NCBI GenBank assembly: GCA_029168955.1
Contig: JAPDOI010000040.1
Coordinates: 1,240,001-1,304,000 of the forward strand
DNA length: 64,000 bases
Direction: 5' to 3'
DNA from: Aplectana chamaeleonis
Taxonomy: Eukaryota > Nematoda > Chromadorea > Rhabditida > Cosmocercidae
Of this stretch, positions 12,591 to 23,935 are shown piece after piece. Under the pieces are notes generated by a model, which saw only the letters and a list, made by a program, of their open reading frames with translations, did not search any database and was not told the DNA's origin. The first letter of the stretch is position 1, and every line of letters begins with the position of its first letter. Position numbers and translations under genes: made by a program.

Positions 12591-13705
12591 CGGACATAAC
12601 GTGCGCAATAGAAGCATGGCACTCGAGAGCAATTTGCGGCGTGATTTAATTCGGTCATGAGACGAAAACAGCGGAAGCACGAAGGAAGTGTTCGTATACG
12701 ATCTCTACGATCGGAAATCGTGCGGTACACATCTCACTCCGTTGCGAACTGGTGCGTGTTCCAACCGCAGACAAATTTGCATTTGTCTCGTTCGAGAAAC
12801 CCTCCACTACGGAATGAGGTGCTTGGCGAACCAGATGATGATGGAGGTGGAGACGACGTTGATTCCGGGTTCCTTGGCGTTCCACATAAGGTTCTCAGCT
12901 GCTCCTCGACTGCGCGTATTTCCTCTTTGGCCTTCACTGCGGCTGCCTGGGATGAGGAAGAAACTATTTCTTTCCCATAGGGTCTTTTACATTAAAAGAA
13001 GTTTTTTACTGACACTTTCACAATTTCTAGCCCTTTTCATTACATATAGATTTCGGTAGGTGAACCACTTCTTAAAAGTAAAGGTCACTATTACGAAATC
13101 AGTATGTGTTTGAGCTACATACAGTTGACCGCAATGTTAATAGGACATGGTGCGGTTGCGGACTCGCACTAAAACTACGGTAGAATCTGGCACTTTGCCA
13201 GATTTCGTCATCGATCAGCGCCACAGCTGATATTCTCGTGAGCAGAGAGACGACGCTTGGCGCCGATCGATGACGAAATCTGGCAAAGTGCCAGATTGTA
13301 CCGTAATTTAGTGCGAGTCCGCAACCGCACCATGTCCTATTAACATTGCGGTCAACTGTAACCAACCTGTTTTTCATCTGCGGAATAGCGCATTTCGTTC
13401 AGTTGCGTAGTGAGCTGCATGATAACGCGATTATGTTGTCCTGCGACCTCATCACTGATTGGAGTTGTGTGTGGTTGCGACTCAACTGGTCGCACGATGG
13501 TTGCGGTACCATTGACAACCAAGCATGCCTCGCCCACTTTCCCTCGCGCTTGCTGCGCTATCCACTCCACCTCTTGCGCTGGAGACGCGAAGAAAACGCT
13601 AATATTGTGCCATCGATTGGCATCTCTTAAATGATTGAGATTTCGATGAATAGTTTGGCAAAAAGCCACAACCGCTTCGTGTATGTGGATGGTGCGGCTG
13701 TACTC
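12581..13705 (-). pseudogene. Gag-like relic with zinc-knuckle-like region, two exons
   Basis: The first open stretch runs from about 13705 down to 13367 and ends in AACAG followed by GTTGGT, a good splice donor. A pyrimidine-rich acceptor ending CCCAG lies just before 12946. Both exons are in the same phase across this 420-nt intron. Exon 2 continues a charged helical segment (KAKEEIRAVEEQL), then a Ser/Pro-rich linker, then CKFVCGWNTH. A TGA at 12734-12736 sits where a zinc knuckle would need its last Cys. Past it the same frame stays open to 12581 and shows CFRC, NHAANC and CFYC clusters. Helix, linker and Cys/His clusters in this order suggest a nematode BEL/Pao-type retroelement Gag. It is non-functional or co-opted. 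A host zinc-finger protein is the alternative. Confidence 0.5.
13122..13358. mobile_element. Tc1/mariner-like palindromic MITE inside an intron
   Basis: This 237-bp element is nearly palindromic throughout. It starts CAGTTGACCGCAATG and ends CATTGCGGTCAACTG, and it is flanked by TA on both sides (13120-13121 and 13359-13360). TA duplication and CAGT-type ends are characteristic of Tc1/mariner elements. It lies wholly within the predicted intron of the Gag-like relic and so would not alter the spliced frame. Confidence 0.85.
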
Positions 13706-13982
13706 TCAATTACACCTGTAAATACATTTCCTGTAGAACAGTTTCTAAGAATTCTATCAAAATTTTTATTTCCGTTTGATCGGGAACAATTCTAATGCTC
13801 GTTTGGTGTAGCACTACACAAATTCTTCAACGAATATACTGAATTACTGGATTCTTCGCTAACGCTGCCGATTATACATGTGATAAAAAAGAAAAGGCCA
13901 CGCAAGTTCGATTAAAAGGGAAATCTACAGAGCAAATGTGATTTGGTGCTGACAGGAACATTCCAACAAAAAAAAATGTTGA

Positions 13983-14958
13983 ATAGGGAAGTGGATCTCG
14001 ATAAATGGGTGCCTTCTTCGTTTCCTCCAGTCCTTTCTGTACAACATAGTTCAAACGGTACTCATTGACGGCGTACGATCTCGAACATATGGAACGCCTA
14101 GCGGTGTCCCACAGGGCACATGCGTGGGCCCGTTGATGTTCCTTATGTACGTGAATGACTTGCCCGATTGCTTGCCACCTGGTATTTTGTGCTCAATGTA
14201 TCCTGACGATTCAAAAATTTTCATTATTAACGACTGTCCCCTACCGCAGCAGGGGATCAATGCCCTAACAAAGTGGTCCAGCATCTGGGAGCTAGATATT
14301 TCAATAGAGAAAACATCATTTATGCGCTTGGGAAGGAACCATCCTCCATTCCAATTCTCTCTCAGCGGATATAATCTGGTAGAATCGAAGAATATAAGGG
14401 ATTTGGGTGTTAGGTACACTGACAAATTCGACTTTGGAGACTACATTTATGAAATCACGGTAAAAGCCACGTGTAAATCAAATTTTATTCTGATAGCATT
14501 CAAGTCCAGAGATCCTAAACTTCTCTTTCGGTTGTTTTCTGTCTATGTTAGACCTCTTTTGGAGTTCTGTTCCTAGCTACATATGGTCGCCATACAAAAA
14601 GATACTGGATGACGCTATTGAACAAGTTCAAAAGAGTTTCACATACAGATGTTTTCTTCGAAAAGGCTTGTCAAGACTGCCTTACGAAAGACGTTTAGAA
14701 TTTTTAGGGGCGCAAAAATTATCATTCCGGAGAAAGGTGGCTGATTTTGTCCTTATGTACAAGTTAACAACCGATGAGAGCGATTTAAAATTGTACGATT
14801 TGTTCAAAATTCCGCGAATGATTGATGTATTTAGAGGTCACCCTTTTCGGGTTCAAGTAGAGAGAGCGAATTCTGCTGCACATGCAGGTTCGTTTCTTAT
14901 CAGACCAGTAAAAGAATGGAACGGATTTGAACCTAGGCTTTTCATGATGAAGCGATAA
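13983..14958 (+). pseudogene. 5'-truncated CR1/jockey-like reverse transcriptase
   Basis: The open frame from about 13983 shows the reverse-transcriptase hallmark SGVPQGTCVGPLMF near 14100-14141, then YVNDLPD. The catalytic box reads YPDD at about 14199-14210 instead of the usual [YF]xDD with Ala or Met. At 14570-14577 a 4-bp insertion (CTAG beside CTAC) shifts the frame. The downstream frame continues the conserved region after the thumb (WSPY..., then a C-terminal RPVKEWN motif) to a TAA at 14956-14958. The N-terminal endonuclease and the first RT blocks are absent, as usual for 5'-truncated non-LTR insertions. The element is dead by truncation and frameshift. Confidence 0.85.
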
Positions 14959-15240
14959 TCTGCATTCTAGGCTCAACTACTCGATTATTTCCAGAAGCGT
15001 GGCGAGAAGGATGAATAATTAGTGATCCTTTCCGTTTAGTGTTTTACTTGTTATTACCACGCATTGTTTTTACTCTTTATACTGTTTGCCATCACTCATT
15101 GATGTCTGTTCTTATATGGCCCCCATGCGCCCCAAATCGTCACTTCAAGGTGGGCATCGGCAATGTTGGCGGGCCAACTAAGATGGTACCCAGAGCCCCG
15201 TATACACTCTGTAAGGCTTGCAGTGTTCTCTGAAGATTTC
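14959..15240 (+). other. Probable 3' UTR of the reverse transcriptase element
   Basis: The sequence immediately after the RT stop is AT-rich and non-coding. I see no clear A-rich tail, so the 3' boundary of the element is not resolved. Confidence 0.35.
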
Positions 15241-15249
15241 AGAAATGTT

Positions 15250-15349
15250 GCGAACACTAATTTCAACAACTCACCGAAGTCTTCCGTAAGTTGTTGAAAT
15301 CGTGATCGTAAGTTGCGCAGCCTCATGCCCTAATGTGTTCGCAACATTT
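15250..15349. repeat. Nested inverted repeats
   Basis: The outer pair ATGTTGCGAACAC (15255) and GTGTTCGCAACAT (15336) encloses an inner pair ATTTCAACAACT/AGTTGTTGAAAT (about 15271-15300). The double hairpin is probably the core of a degraded MITE. Confidence 0.6.
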
Positions 15350-15399
15350 TCGGAACTGTTCTGTAACTCTCAAAAATGTTGATTCCAACTAATAGTGTC

Positions 15400-18020
15400 T
15401 CGCCGCGATCGACTGATCGCGACGCAAACCCTCCGCCGCTGCCATTAGGTCGCGGCGCCGCGAAGTTCGCATTGCGACGACGGGCGATCGGGGCGCGGGG
15501 CTACACCCGTGTGTTAGTTACTTGCATGAGCATCTATGTATTGGTAGCGGGTAAAACCGATCATAGGAGCATACAAGTGTAGTAACCTGACTGAACCACC
15601 ACCCCAGGTGAGCACAGTGATCACTTAGAAAGAACTGCGGTTTTTGAAAAAAAAAAGTTTTTTCTTCTCTGTTCAGGCTGTTTAGGCAAGGCGTAATATA
15701 GTATTCGGTTTCTAACACTGAACCAGGCTCTTTATTGCTTCCCGTGAAAATTTTATTTTTAGAAGTTTGCATTTGAATAAATAGTGCGATAGCAGTAGTG
15801 AATAATTATATCTGTCGATACTCGTCTCCTTTACAATCGCCTAATCTACCTGTAATGAAAGAACATTCGGCTTCTACTAGCACTAGATGATGACACCCAC
15901 AAGGACTCATGGGATTCTTTCAATAGAGCAAGTATAGCAATTTTTTTCACAAACTTTGATTCTTAAAATTTTTTCTTTGTGCGATAAATTTGAGACGCCA
16001 ATTTTGCTAGTTGAAAGGTTAAAACAAACCACTAATCAGCAATATTTATTTTGCAAAGTATTGATTTTGTTTTCAAAAACTGAAAAAAACTTAGAATCGG
16101 TTGTTTGATACAGTAATAAATAATTGTGAAGATGAAGATGCGGAATGACCGCGTCAGGCGAAAGCTAACCGTTTGAGTCAAGTAAGTCAAGTAAATAAAT
16201 AATTAGTGATATAAACAGGTTCAAATAGGGAATTGCTTGTATTACTCAGCTACATATGAAGTTAGTGCTTCAAAAAGAAGCAATTTAACGCGAAGAAAAC
16301 TCGTTTTTTTTGCAAAAATAGAAAGATTTTTATTCGTTTTTGGCACCATCATCAGGTATGTAAATACAAGAAATTACTTTTTCAAGAAACCTCAGTTAAT
16401 CTAGCATCGGCTTTGTAAAAATTAACCCATCTCATTTAGTCACCAAAAGCTGTTATAAACTGTGACTTGGAATATTTTTGCTTCATCGTACATATATTCT
16501 TCATTCAGATACTAGCCATTTGTGCCCATTTGAATTAACACAGTCACAGGAGAGCAGAAGTTTGCTTAGAAGTGTGATTTCTACGGCATTACGCAGTACT
16601 TTGTATTACATGCAATTCACATCTTCTCCATCTGCTGACGTGTACCCCGGCTACTTTGGCAATAATTCTTGGCTGTAGCTGTGAGCACGGCCCTCTGTTC
16701 CTCGTATATTCTACGACTGCTCCATCATCTTCTTCCAAAAGGGGATTTTGTGGCTGTGATTGAACAACTTCGATTTTTTGCTAATTCCGTTGTTTTATCA
16801 CTTGGAAACATCGTTAGTTCGCCACGACGAGAAGGTCGTAGAAATTACTCGAAATTTTTTTGCAAAGCATGAAAGCTCAAAATATCGCCCGAAAACTTCT
16901 TTGTTAAACAAAATAGCCATAAGGTACAAGAAATGTATTGTAGTAACTCTAATCTTCATGCCAAATCTTTTTTGATAAGGATATTCAGATTGTCTATCTA
17001 ATTTAAAACAATATCATCAGTTAATAACTACATCATAAGTATAATGCAATATCATCAGTTGGAAAACCACCAAATAATTTTCCAGTAGAGCTCTTGGTGT
17101 TATTCTTTTCAGAGTTGTTAGACATTCGCACGAATTATCGACCCAGATGTGCTAGATTATCAATCCCAAATCCATTTTTGGGTGGCCATAACACTCTGGG
17201 AGCGCATTTTTAGAGTCTCATTGATGACCTCAGCTAGCCCCAATCTAGAAATTGTGCCTAGAAATTGAGTCATTTTGAGAGAGCACGATGTCTCAAGTAC
17301 TTAGCACGGGTTCCAGAAGGGTTTCTTATTTTGCTTTCTTTTTTTGTCCTGGGTTTCTTTCATTTTTTTCACGTTCACCTGAACGGAAGAAGCTAAACGG
17401 GATATTGCATATATAATGTGGCCGCAAGTCCAACGAGGCAGTCCAATATGACTGTATTGCTAATAGTTTTGTATATTTGAGATTTCTGCTAATCAAGTGC
17501 CACAAAGCCGTCAAAACCTGATTTCTGAACACGCTGTTTTCTTTTTTCACTCGTGCTTGCTACCTCGTCTCGAAATTAACGCAAACAATAACAGGTTTCA
17601 AACAAGAAATTTGATAAGCAGTGAAGAAAAACAATTTGAGAAAGGATGTGTAACGCCCGAGCATAGTGAAGGGTGGAAAATGATGAAACTGATCAATAAA
17701 GGAAGAGGTTGCAAAAGCCTCTCAGTTAGTTGTTCCTGCAAATATTTGTTACGCTTGCGACGTCTACTAGGTTGCCTGCCAAATAGCGGTACTTGTAACT
17801 AACGAAAACTAAACTGCAAGTTTTTTCACGCCCATAAGGCCCATCGAAACATGATTTTAGCATTCTAACCTGCTCGTAACATTATCGAAAACTTCAGAGT
17901 TGGCGGCCACTGCCCTTCTGCGCCGTCTTGCCCACCACCCGCCCCCACCCGAGATTCTTAATTGAATCTCCGCATCGGAGCAATTCGTTTCTTATTCTCG
18001 TTTTCCTTCACATCTATTAT
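15400..18020. other. Unassigned intergenic sequence
   Basis: No supported gene is found. A GC-rich patch at about 15398-15505 contains CGATCG and GGCGCCGCG palindromes. A short AAGTCAAGTAA-type simple repeat is at about 16174-16203. The remainder is AT-rich with no recognisable motif. Confidence 0.5.
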
Positions 18021-18060
18021 TTGATGCACATATCCGATAAAGAATGAATGAATGAATCTC
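18021..18060 (+). other. (GAAT)n tail, possible non-LTR 3' end
   Basis: GATAAAGAATGAATGAATGAAT follows AT-rich sequence. Short tandem tetranucleotide tails of this kind end many RTE/CR1 elements. There is no attached coding region. Confidence 0.3.
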
Positions 18061-18152
18061 GAGAACCGATTTCTGTGGCAGAAACTTTTAACCCGTTTTA
18101 TTATTCTTCATAGAAGAACTTCGTGGTTTCGAAAATGACTTCTCTGTCTCAA

Positions 18153-18628
18153 AGGCAGCGTTCACAAAAAAAAATGTGGTTCAGTTTCACTAGGAATGGG
18201 TAGTGAAGGGGCACACTGTAACGTTGACGTCGAAAGAACACATGAAAACGAGCCAGGAAAAGCTCCAAAAGAGCTCGAAGTTGCCAATTCGAGCGCAGGG
18301 CAAACCCCAAAAGCGCAACAGACGCCCACCTACGTCAACAAATGAATGCTCGAGATCGTGAGATGAGCGATGATTTCCAATCATTAGCCCCGTTCTTCCC
18401 TTCATTCTCAGCTTCTCTCTTCACTCAGGTCAGCTCGCATACAAAAGACGGAAGTTACAAGCCTCGGACAACTCGTCCACCATGCTTCCTTAGCTCAATT
18501 TTTGAGGGACCATATCTCCGTTCCCAGAAGGTCTTGTCGGATTTCAAAGACATCACTGGAACCAGCATGGGGCCGTTTTCAAGATAGGCGTGGCAACAGA
18601 AAGACGATTTTTATCGTGAACACTGCCT
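18153..18628. mobile_element. TTAA-type MITE
   Basis: The left end AGGCAGCGTTCACA is preceded by TCAA (18149-18152), and the right end TATCGTGAACACTGCCT is followed by TTAA (18629-18632). At 476 bp it is close to copies A and B in length and termini, but the interior is not obviously the same. Confidence 0.7.
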
Positions 18629-18699
18629 TTAAGGTCTATTCTAATACCGTAGAAAATACGATGTTTGCAAATTTACACAAACGGCTTCGTTTTGCTGTT

Positions 18700-19560
18700 C
18701 GAAACGTAAACCAGTGAAAGTGCCGTGGCAGGTGCAAGTACTAGCATATGAAAATTTTTTTTCAACAAGTAGAAGCTCTTTCTTTGGAAAGCCTAGGATT
18801 CTTCCATTTCGGAGAATTAAAAACTTAATCTACGGGAATCGGTTCTCAAGAAATATTCAAAATACTTTGTAGACTTGCCCACTCCACTTTCTTGAGATTT
18901 TGTTGGAGCAATTCTGCCAGCACCAAACCTTTTTTGCGTGGAGAAACCCACTTTGCTAGTATTGTTCATTTTTTCTAGATGTTACATCATAATACCCACG
19001 AGAAATCTTCAAGATTAGCCAATCGGTATCGTTTGATTTGATAAACAGTAAGTGACCAACTTGTTAACCAGTTTCCCTATACGACCCTTCAAAGAGCTTC
19101 GCTGACAACGTGCTTTTGCGATTTGATCCAATAATCTAACCTCCATTTCCCTGTTATTCGCAGTTTGCTGTGTCACTATCATAGAAGTGGTGTGATTTTG
19201 AGAATTTCATCATTTTCATTATTATTTTTTTTTGAAAAACGTCCGCTTCGCATCTACGAGTGTTTGTCACTGCGAGTAGCGAGGGAATAAAGGGATTCAT
19301 TCGATAATTAGTAAGTAACAAACTTATCAAACGGTTGTCCTGCACCACCACAATGAAGAAGCACAGCCTACAACGCCTTTCGGCGGATTGATTTGAGAGT
19401 AAATTACATACTTCAGAGATTCGTCCCTGGGTGCAAACTTTGTTGAGGGGGCCACTCAAAATTCATTCATGAAAAATTAAATTTCTTTCCATATCAGATA
19501 TGTGAGGTCGTTATCAGTCATTTCTTTCCTAGAGACTCCATGAAAATCATTTGGTTTCTG
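18700..19560. other. Unassigned intergenic sequence
   Basis: AT-rich; no gene or repeat that I can support. Confidence 0.5.
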
Positions 19561-19611
19561 AGCGCTGCATATTTCACTCCTTTCTAAAATGGTGAGTGCC
19601 CCCTTGCCAAA

Positions 19612-19908
19612 TTAGGATTGTAGAGGTAGCCAGTTTGCACTTTGGCCGGCCGAGAGAGTGCCAGGCCAGCTGGCAGCGCCTTTCTTTTCGTCCTCTGCGC
19701 TCATCATACTGACTCGAACACCTCGCGTGCTGGGTTGTCAATGCTCCGGTGACCGTCGTACGATTGCTCGCGGCGTTGATGTCGGCATTACGACTGCTTG
19801 CTGTTCGGCTGCGGGTTCCGGTTCGGTTTCTTGCGGATTTTCCTCCGCACCATTTCCCATATCCATGGAGGTATCGTCGGTATTGTCGTGTGCGTGTTCG
19901 TCCGCCAT
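19612..19908 (-). pseudogene. Acidic Pro/Glu-rich ORF with one nonsense codon
   Basis: From an ATG at 19908 the minus strand encodes an acidic, Glu/Pro-rich 56-residue start (MADEHAHDNTDD..., then EENPQETEPEP and a basic RAIVRR). It stops at TGA 19738-19740. Past that single TGA the same frame is open for another 41 codons to TAA at 19612. Low-complexity acidic composition with an ATG start and one stop looks like a once-coding 5' exon. I do not recognise the family. It lies in the same orientation as the neighbouring Gag-like fragments and may belong with them. Confidence 0.4.
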
Positions 19909-19998
19909 GAAACTGGAATAAAAATTCTGAACTGACGGAAATACTTCGATTACGAGTACAGAATTGAAAACTGAACTGAATCAAAAATTATTTGTGAT

Positions 19999-20265
19999 TT
20001 ACGAAACAGGAGTGTACTGTACGGCAAATAATTTTGTAAAATAAATGAATAAAGGATAGGAATAAGCAAAAAAATGATTTAAATGCGGACACAAGGAAGA
20101 AAAGGGGAATGAGGCATGGTGTAGTGAGTTTTTCGATATCGGTATACGGGTGTTTATGAACAAGCTCAGAGGAAATTCCCCAAAAAGATTCGAATTCCGT
20201 TGGGGTACCGTAAAAGTCGGGAATACGTTGTTCTTATTGATACTAATGAGAAGGCATTGTTGGAG
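19999..20265 (-). pseudogene. Open stretch downstream of the split ORF
   Basis: Immediately beyond the TA-flanked MITE on the minus strand an 89-codon stretch is open in AT-rich DNA. It includes FPTFTVPQ followed by an aromatic-rich segment. BEL/Pao Gag proteins commonly carry a [LF]P-x-[LF]-x-[LIV]P motif after the N-terminal helices, which would suit its position, but the match is short. It could equally be chance. Confidence 0.25.
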
Positions 20266-20267
20266 TA

Positions 20268-20517
20268 CAGTTCACTTCCGCACTGCCGTTCAGTCCGCAA
20301 AGTGCGCGCTGTACACGAAAGCGTGCTGCGGCGCGGTTGCGAGTATCCTCAGACAGGGATGTGGGATCACCCGGGAGGTTTTTGCCTTTGGTGCCCAAGT
20401 GAACCCACTGCCCGGGTGATCCCACATCCCTGTCAGAGATACTCGCAGCCGCGCCGCAGCACGATTTCGCAATCAGCGTGCACTTTGCAGACTGAATGGC
20501 AGTGCGGAGGTGAACTG
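20268..20517. mobile_element. Tc1/mariner-like palindromic MITE
   Basis: A 250-bp near-palindrome starts CAGTTCACTTCCGCACTGCC and ends GGCAGTGCGGAGGTGAACTG, flanked by TA at 20266-20267 and 20518-20519. Its ends resemble those of the 13122-13358 element (CAGTT[GC]AC...CGCA), suggesting related but distinct subfamilies. The short open frames within are mirror images of each other and not genes. Confidence 0.85.
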
Positions 20518-20837
20518 TACTTCTAGTTCGAAGTTGTCAATATAATCGTGAACGGAGCATTTTGCTGTTGCGGTGCGTGATATCCTGCGTATGAAGAATT
20601 ACGTTCCATGTTTTCGAACTCCTCAGAGTACGATACGAACATGTCCTGCATAGCTAGTTCCGTTAGACGCATCTCTAGGTTTTGAATCAATTCTCGAGCA
20701 TTTTGGAGTAACTGTACTGCGTCTTTTTCCTCCCAATACTTATTAAAGTCTGGGGAAAGGTTTTTATTCTTGCCCGTTTCGTTTTGTTCTAGGTGAGATA
20801 CAGTTTCGCCATAGATGGTTGTGATCAGGGGTGTGCG

Positions 20838-20945
20838 TAATTACGGTTTACGATTTACGAATTTACGATTTACGGTGTTTTTTGGCCTCGTAATTACGGT
20901 TTACGATTTACGACATTATGGACCGTAAATCGTAATTTTTCGTAA
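20838..20945. repeat. Subterminal TTTACG heptamer cluster, left
   Basis: Repeated GTAATTACGG, TTTACGATTTACGA and their complements form a hairpin-capable array directly inside the left hAT terminus. It matches the array at the right terminus in motif. Confidence 0.8.
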
Positions 20946-21621
20946 ATAAAAGTACATGCAGTGGAAGTAGTTTACAAGTCATCTCCAAATGGCCGGCTCT
21001 ACTCCCTTTTTGCGAATACCAATGTTTTTGGTCAGGAGACGGGACAAACTTCATCCTCTGACTAGAGCTTGGCTAGAGTATCAACCATCGTCGTGATACT
21101 ATTACAATAACGCGGGACACACGCCAAAATGACTTGAAGGGGTGTTCTCCGCCTTCAAGAAGGAGGGTACGTCTACTCAGAGGTGAGAAAGATCAAAAAG
21201 AGGAGCACAGGGCTAAGATTGAAATAGAGGATAAACCAGACGAAAAAAGGTAACCAGCACGTCAGTGAAGGGAAGAAACAGCTGAGAATAGCTCAGGAAA
21301 TCAACTATGATGCAGTGGCGAAGAATTACCCGTTGCGCGCATTAGCCCCAACCAGCAACCTTCAAACCTTTACCTTCTAAGGTGGCGGACTAATACCCTC
21401 CTTCTCGTCCACCATGGAATTTTGAGATCTGGAGTCACCAGTATCGACGCATTTTTGGTGTTGGTTGGCCTCATTTGGCATGACCACGCGGCAGATATGA
21501 CGTATTTGTAGGAAAATCGTTACATATCTTGAAAGTCTGAAGCGCGAAATCGTTTCCTTTCCCTAACTTGGCTTCGCCCGCAACAAAAGGACACGCAGAA
21601 AAGGCGTGAGCGCGTGTTCAA

Positions 21622-22081
21622 AGGCAGCAGACACGCTCGAAAAGTTGTTGAGATAACTACGGAGATAGAATGGTATGGCTCAGATTACAACGCCTACGCA
21701 TTTTGAGGCGTCAAAAACGACCCACAATGCAGTTGCAGGAGTAGCAAGTTTGGCCTCGCCCGTATTCTCACGCCCCCCGTCTTTCCCCTTTTCCTGCAAC
21801 GTAAGGTTGCTGGGTCATATTCAACGTCGGTACTGTTGGTGGATTGCCTAACAAGTGAACCACACCAATCACTGACGGCGAAGATGAACCAGCAGCCCTG
21901 CGTTGGAGGAAAAGGGCAATGACAGGGGGCGTGAAAATACGGGCGGGGCCAAACTTGCTACTCCTGTAACGGCATTGTGGGTCGTTTTTGACGCTTCAAA
22001 ATGCTTAGGTATTATGTTGTAAGCCATACGATTCGATTCACATTGTTATCCCAACTACGTTTACGAGCGTGTATGCTGCCT
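21622..22081. mobile_element. TTAA-type foldback MITE nested in the hAT element
   Basis: Most of this 460-bp element is one long imperfect hairpin. The left end AGGCAGCAGACACGCTCG matches the complement of the right end, AGGCAGCATACACGCTCG. Inner arms keep pairing through GACCCACAATGC and GCAAGTTTGGCC to a centre near 21850. TTAA follows the right end (22082-22085) and TCAA precedes the left. It shares the AGGCAG terminus with the other TTAA MITEs. Confidence 0.82.
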
Positions 22082-22449
22082 TTAAACGCTTACTTCGCCT
22101 TTTTGGAACCATTATCTCTAACAGAAGTGAGCGTTTTGTGGGGCCCTTTTGCTATATTTTTAGCTATGGGATCAAATCAACACAAATCCACAAAAGGAAG
22201 CGGTATTTTGTGCGTACGTTGCCTTGATAGTTAACTGCATCGCCAACATAAAGCTACGATTCTGTAAATGACTTTTTGGATATAAGAAAAAACACTTGTG
22301 CTGGGCTGCCTGATCATATATAATCGGTGAGGGTGTTTCGCTAACAAGTGGGCAGAGTTCTCAAATTCGGTGCTTGAAAATCGCTGAAACGCGGTCATTT
22401 TGACTCATTTTTAGTTTTTACAACGGCGTTAGCGTTCTGGTAGACATGA

Positions 22450-22797
22450 TGTCGTTCTGGGTCCGCATTTGCGGAACACGGCTGTCGCATTATGCGACAC
22501 GTGGTTATCGTGCTGGGACCTCTTTTTCCCGGCACGGTTCACCTTTCTCCAAACAAGATTATCACGTGTCGCACGATGCAATCAATGCCTGTAGTCCGCA
22601 ATTGCGAACCGGAATTAGACTCCGAGAACGATAGTAATTGTGTCCCTGCTACCCAGCAGTTACGCGGACCACTGATTCGGAATTGTGGATTTCTCAATCT
22701 CTGCGAACGAGTTATCGAATGGGTGATAAGGGGAAGAAAAATACGGGTAAGACGGGAAGAGAAATACGGTGTTGTTAACTGTCAAATACTGAACGTA
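22450..22797. other. Interior of the hAT element, no recognised gene
   Basis: A plus-strand frame is open from about 22492 through this stretch but shows no transposase motif and runs on into the neighbouring palindrome. Two small hairpins (GTCCGCATTTGCGGAAC and TGTCGCATTATGCGACA) lie at 22460-22500. Confidence 0.4.
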
Positions 22798-23025
22798 CAG
22801 GCCATAAAACGGCCAATGTCTCACCGTCGACTGCGTACCACGCGCTGCGCGACCGCACGTGCGTGGGAAGCAGACGAGTTTTGGCCGCCGCGCGGCGGCC
22901 GAAACGTCGCGCGGCGGCCAAAACTCGTCGCGCGGCGGCCAAAACCCGTCTGCTTCCAACGCGCGTGCGGTCGCGCAGCGCGTGGTACACAGTCGACGGT
23001 GAGACATTGGCCGTTTTATGGCCTG
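22798..23025. mobile_element. TA-flanked GC-rich palindromic MITE nested in the hAT element
   Basis: This near-perfect 228-bp palindrome starts CAGGCCATAAAACGG and ends CCGTTTTATGGCCTG, with TA on each side. The centre carries three copies of a CGCGCGGCGGCC-type block. TA duplication and CAG ends point to Tc1/mariner mobilisation. Confidence 0.85.
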
Positions 23026-23388
23026 TAAGTCAATACGTAGTATGTGAAGAGGTGGATAAAAGGTAGTTTAAAGGAGTAGAAGACGCGTTTTCTCGGGGTA
23101 ACAAGCAGACCTTTCATGGCAAAAAAAATGCCCAATTGTGGGTGGTAATATGAAGCGGTTTTCGGAGTGGCATCGCTTCAACCTGCGCGGGGACCACTGA
23201 GATCGCCTAATAACAGGTCCTTCTTTGTACTATTATCATGACGCCTTTTTGAACATGGCACTGCATGAAGAGTATAGCGAGTCTGTGCTGGACACTTAAA
23301 TCTGCAAAACTGTTTTTCCCTTCTATACTTCTAGCTAAATCTGCAGATTAGGAAGCAACAAACTCCAGAAACAACTCTCTATCCTTAA

Positions 23389-23935
23389 AGGCAGTGGTCG
23401 CGATCAGAAATGCTTGTCTTCTTTTTCTCTCTAAACCCTTTTCTGGGTCTTGAGTAGTAGGACCTATGAGAAAAAATCGCAAAAAAACCACTGTTTTGGG
23501 CCAAATTTGAAGCCTTAACTTTCTTGTCTTTTAATGGTGGACGAGCCCACTCCACATCATCGGCATCGATGACCTCTTATATCAAGAACATCAGCTGGCT
23601 TTAAATTGAATTTCAATCAATGAACCTTCGAATTTATGTACACATCTAGTCAAAAACAGTGACTGAAGTGATTCTTTCATTGTACAACTGTTTTTAATCG
23701 TCAAATTTGCATTTATTTCGTCCTCTAAATGTCGATGATTTTTGACTGCTCGGCACGAAACTGCGATCTTTTCGTCATAGCTGTGCACGTGTGCACGAAC
23801 TGGCTTCTTTAGGTCCTAGAAACTCTAATTCTAGCCCGTTTTTCACCGCGCTACCTTCACAGTTTTTCAGCTGTTCTTGATCTAAGCTGATCTTTGTAGT
23901 TTTTTCGATAACGTTTTTCATCGTGACAACTGCCT
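23389..23935. mobile_element. TTAA-flanked MITE nested in the hAT element
   Basis: Exact TTAA lies on both sides (23385-23388 and 23936-23939). The left end AGGCAGTGGTCGCGAT and right end, read inward, AGGCAGTTGTCACGAT match at 14 of 16 bases. At 547 bp it has the same termini as copies A and B but a different interior. Confidence 0.82.

Noticed and set aside
12657..13059. Plus-strand genes over the Gag-like relic
   Set aside because: They are antisense shadows. The minus strand has the helical and Cys/His organisation and splice signals.
13346..13634. Cys-rich plus-strand ORFs
   Set aside because: They are antisense to exon 1 of the Gag-like relic, where the minus frame is longer and ends at a good donor site.
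22492..23028. Transposase gene inside the hAT element
   Set aside because: The frame runs through the 22798-23025 palindrome and has no recognisable catalytic or zinc-finger motif.
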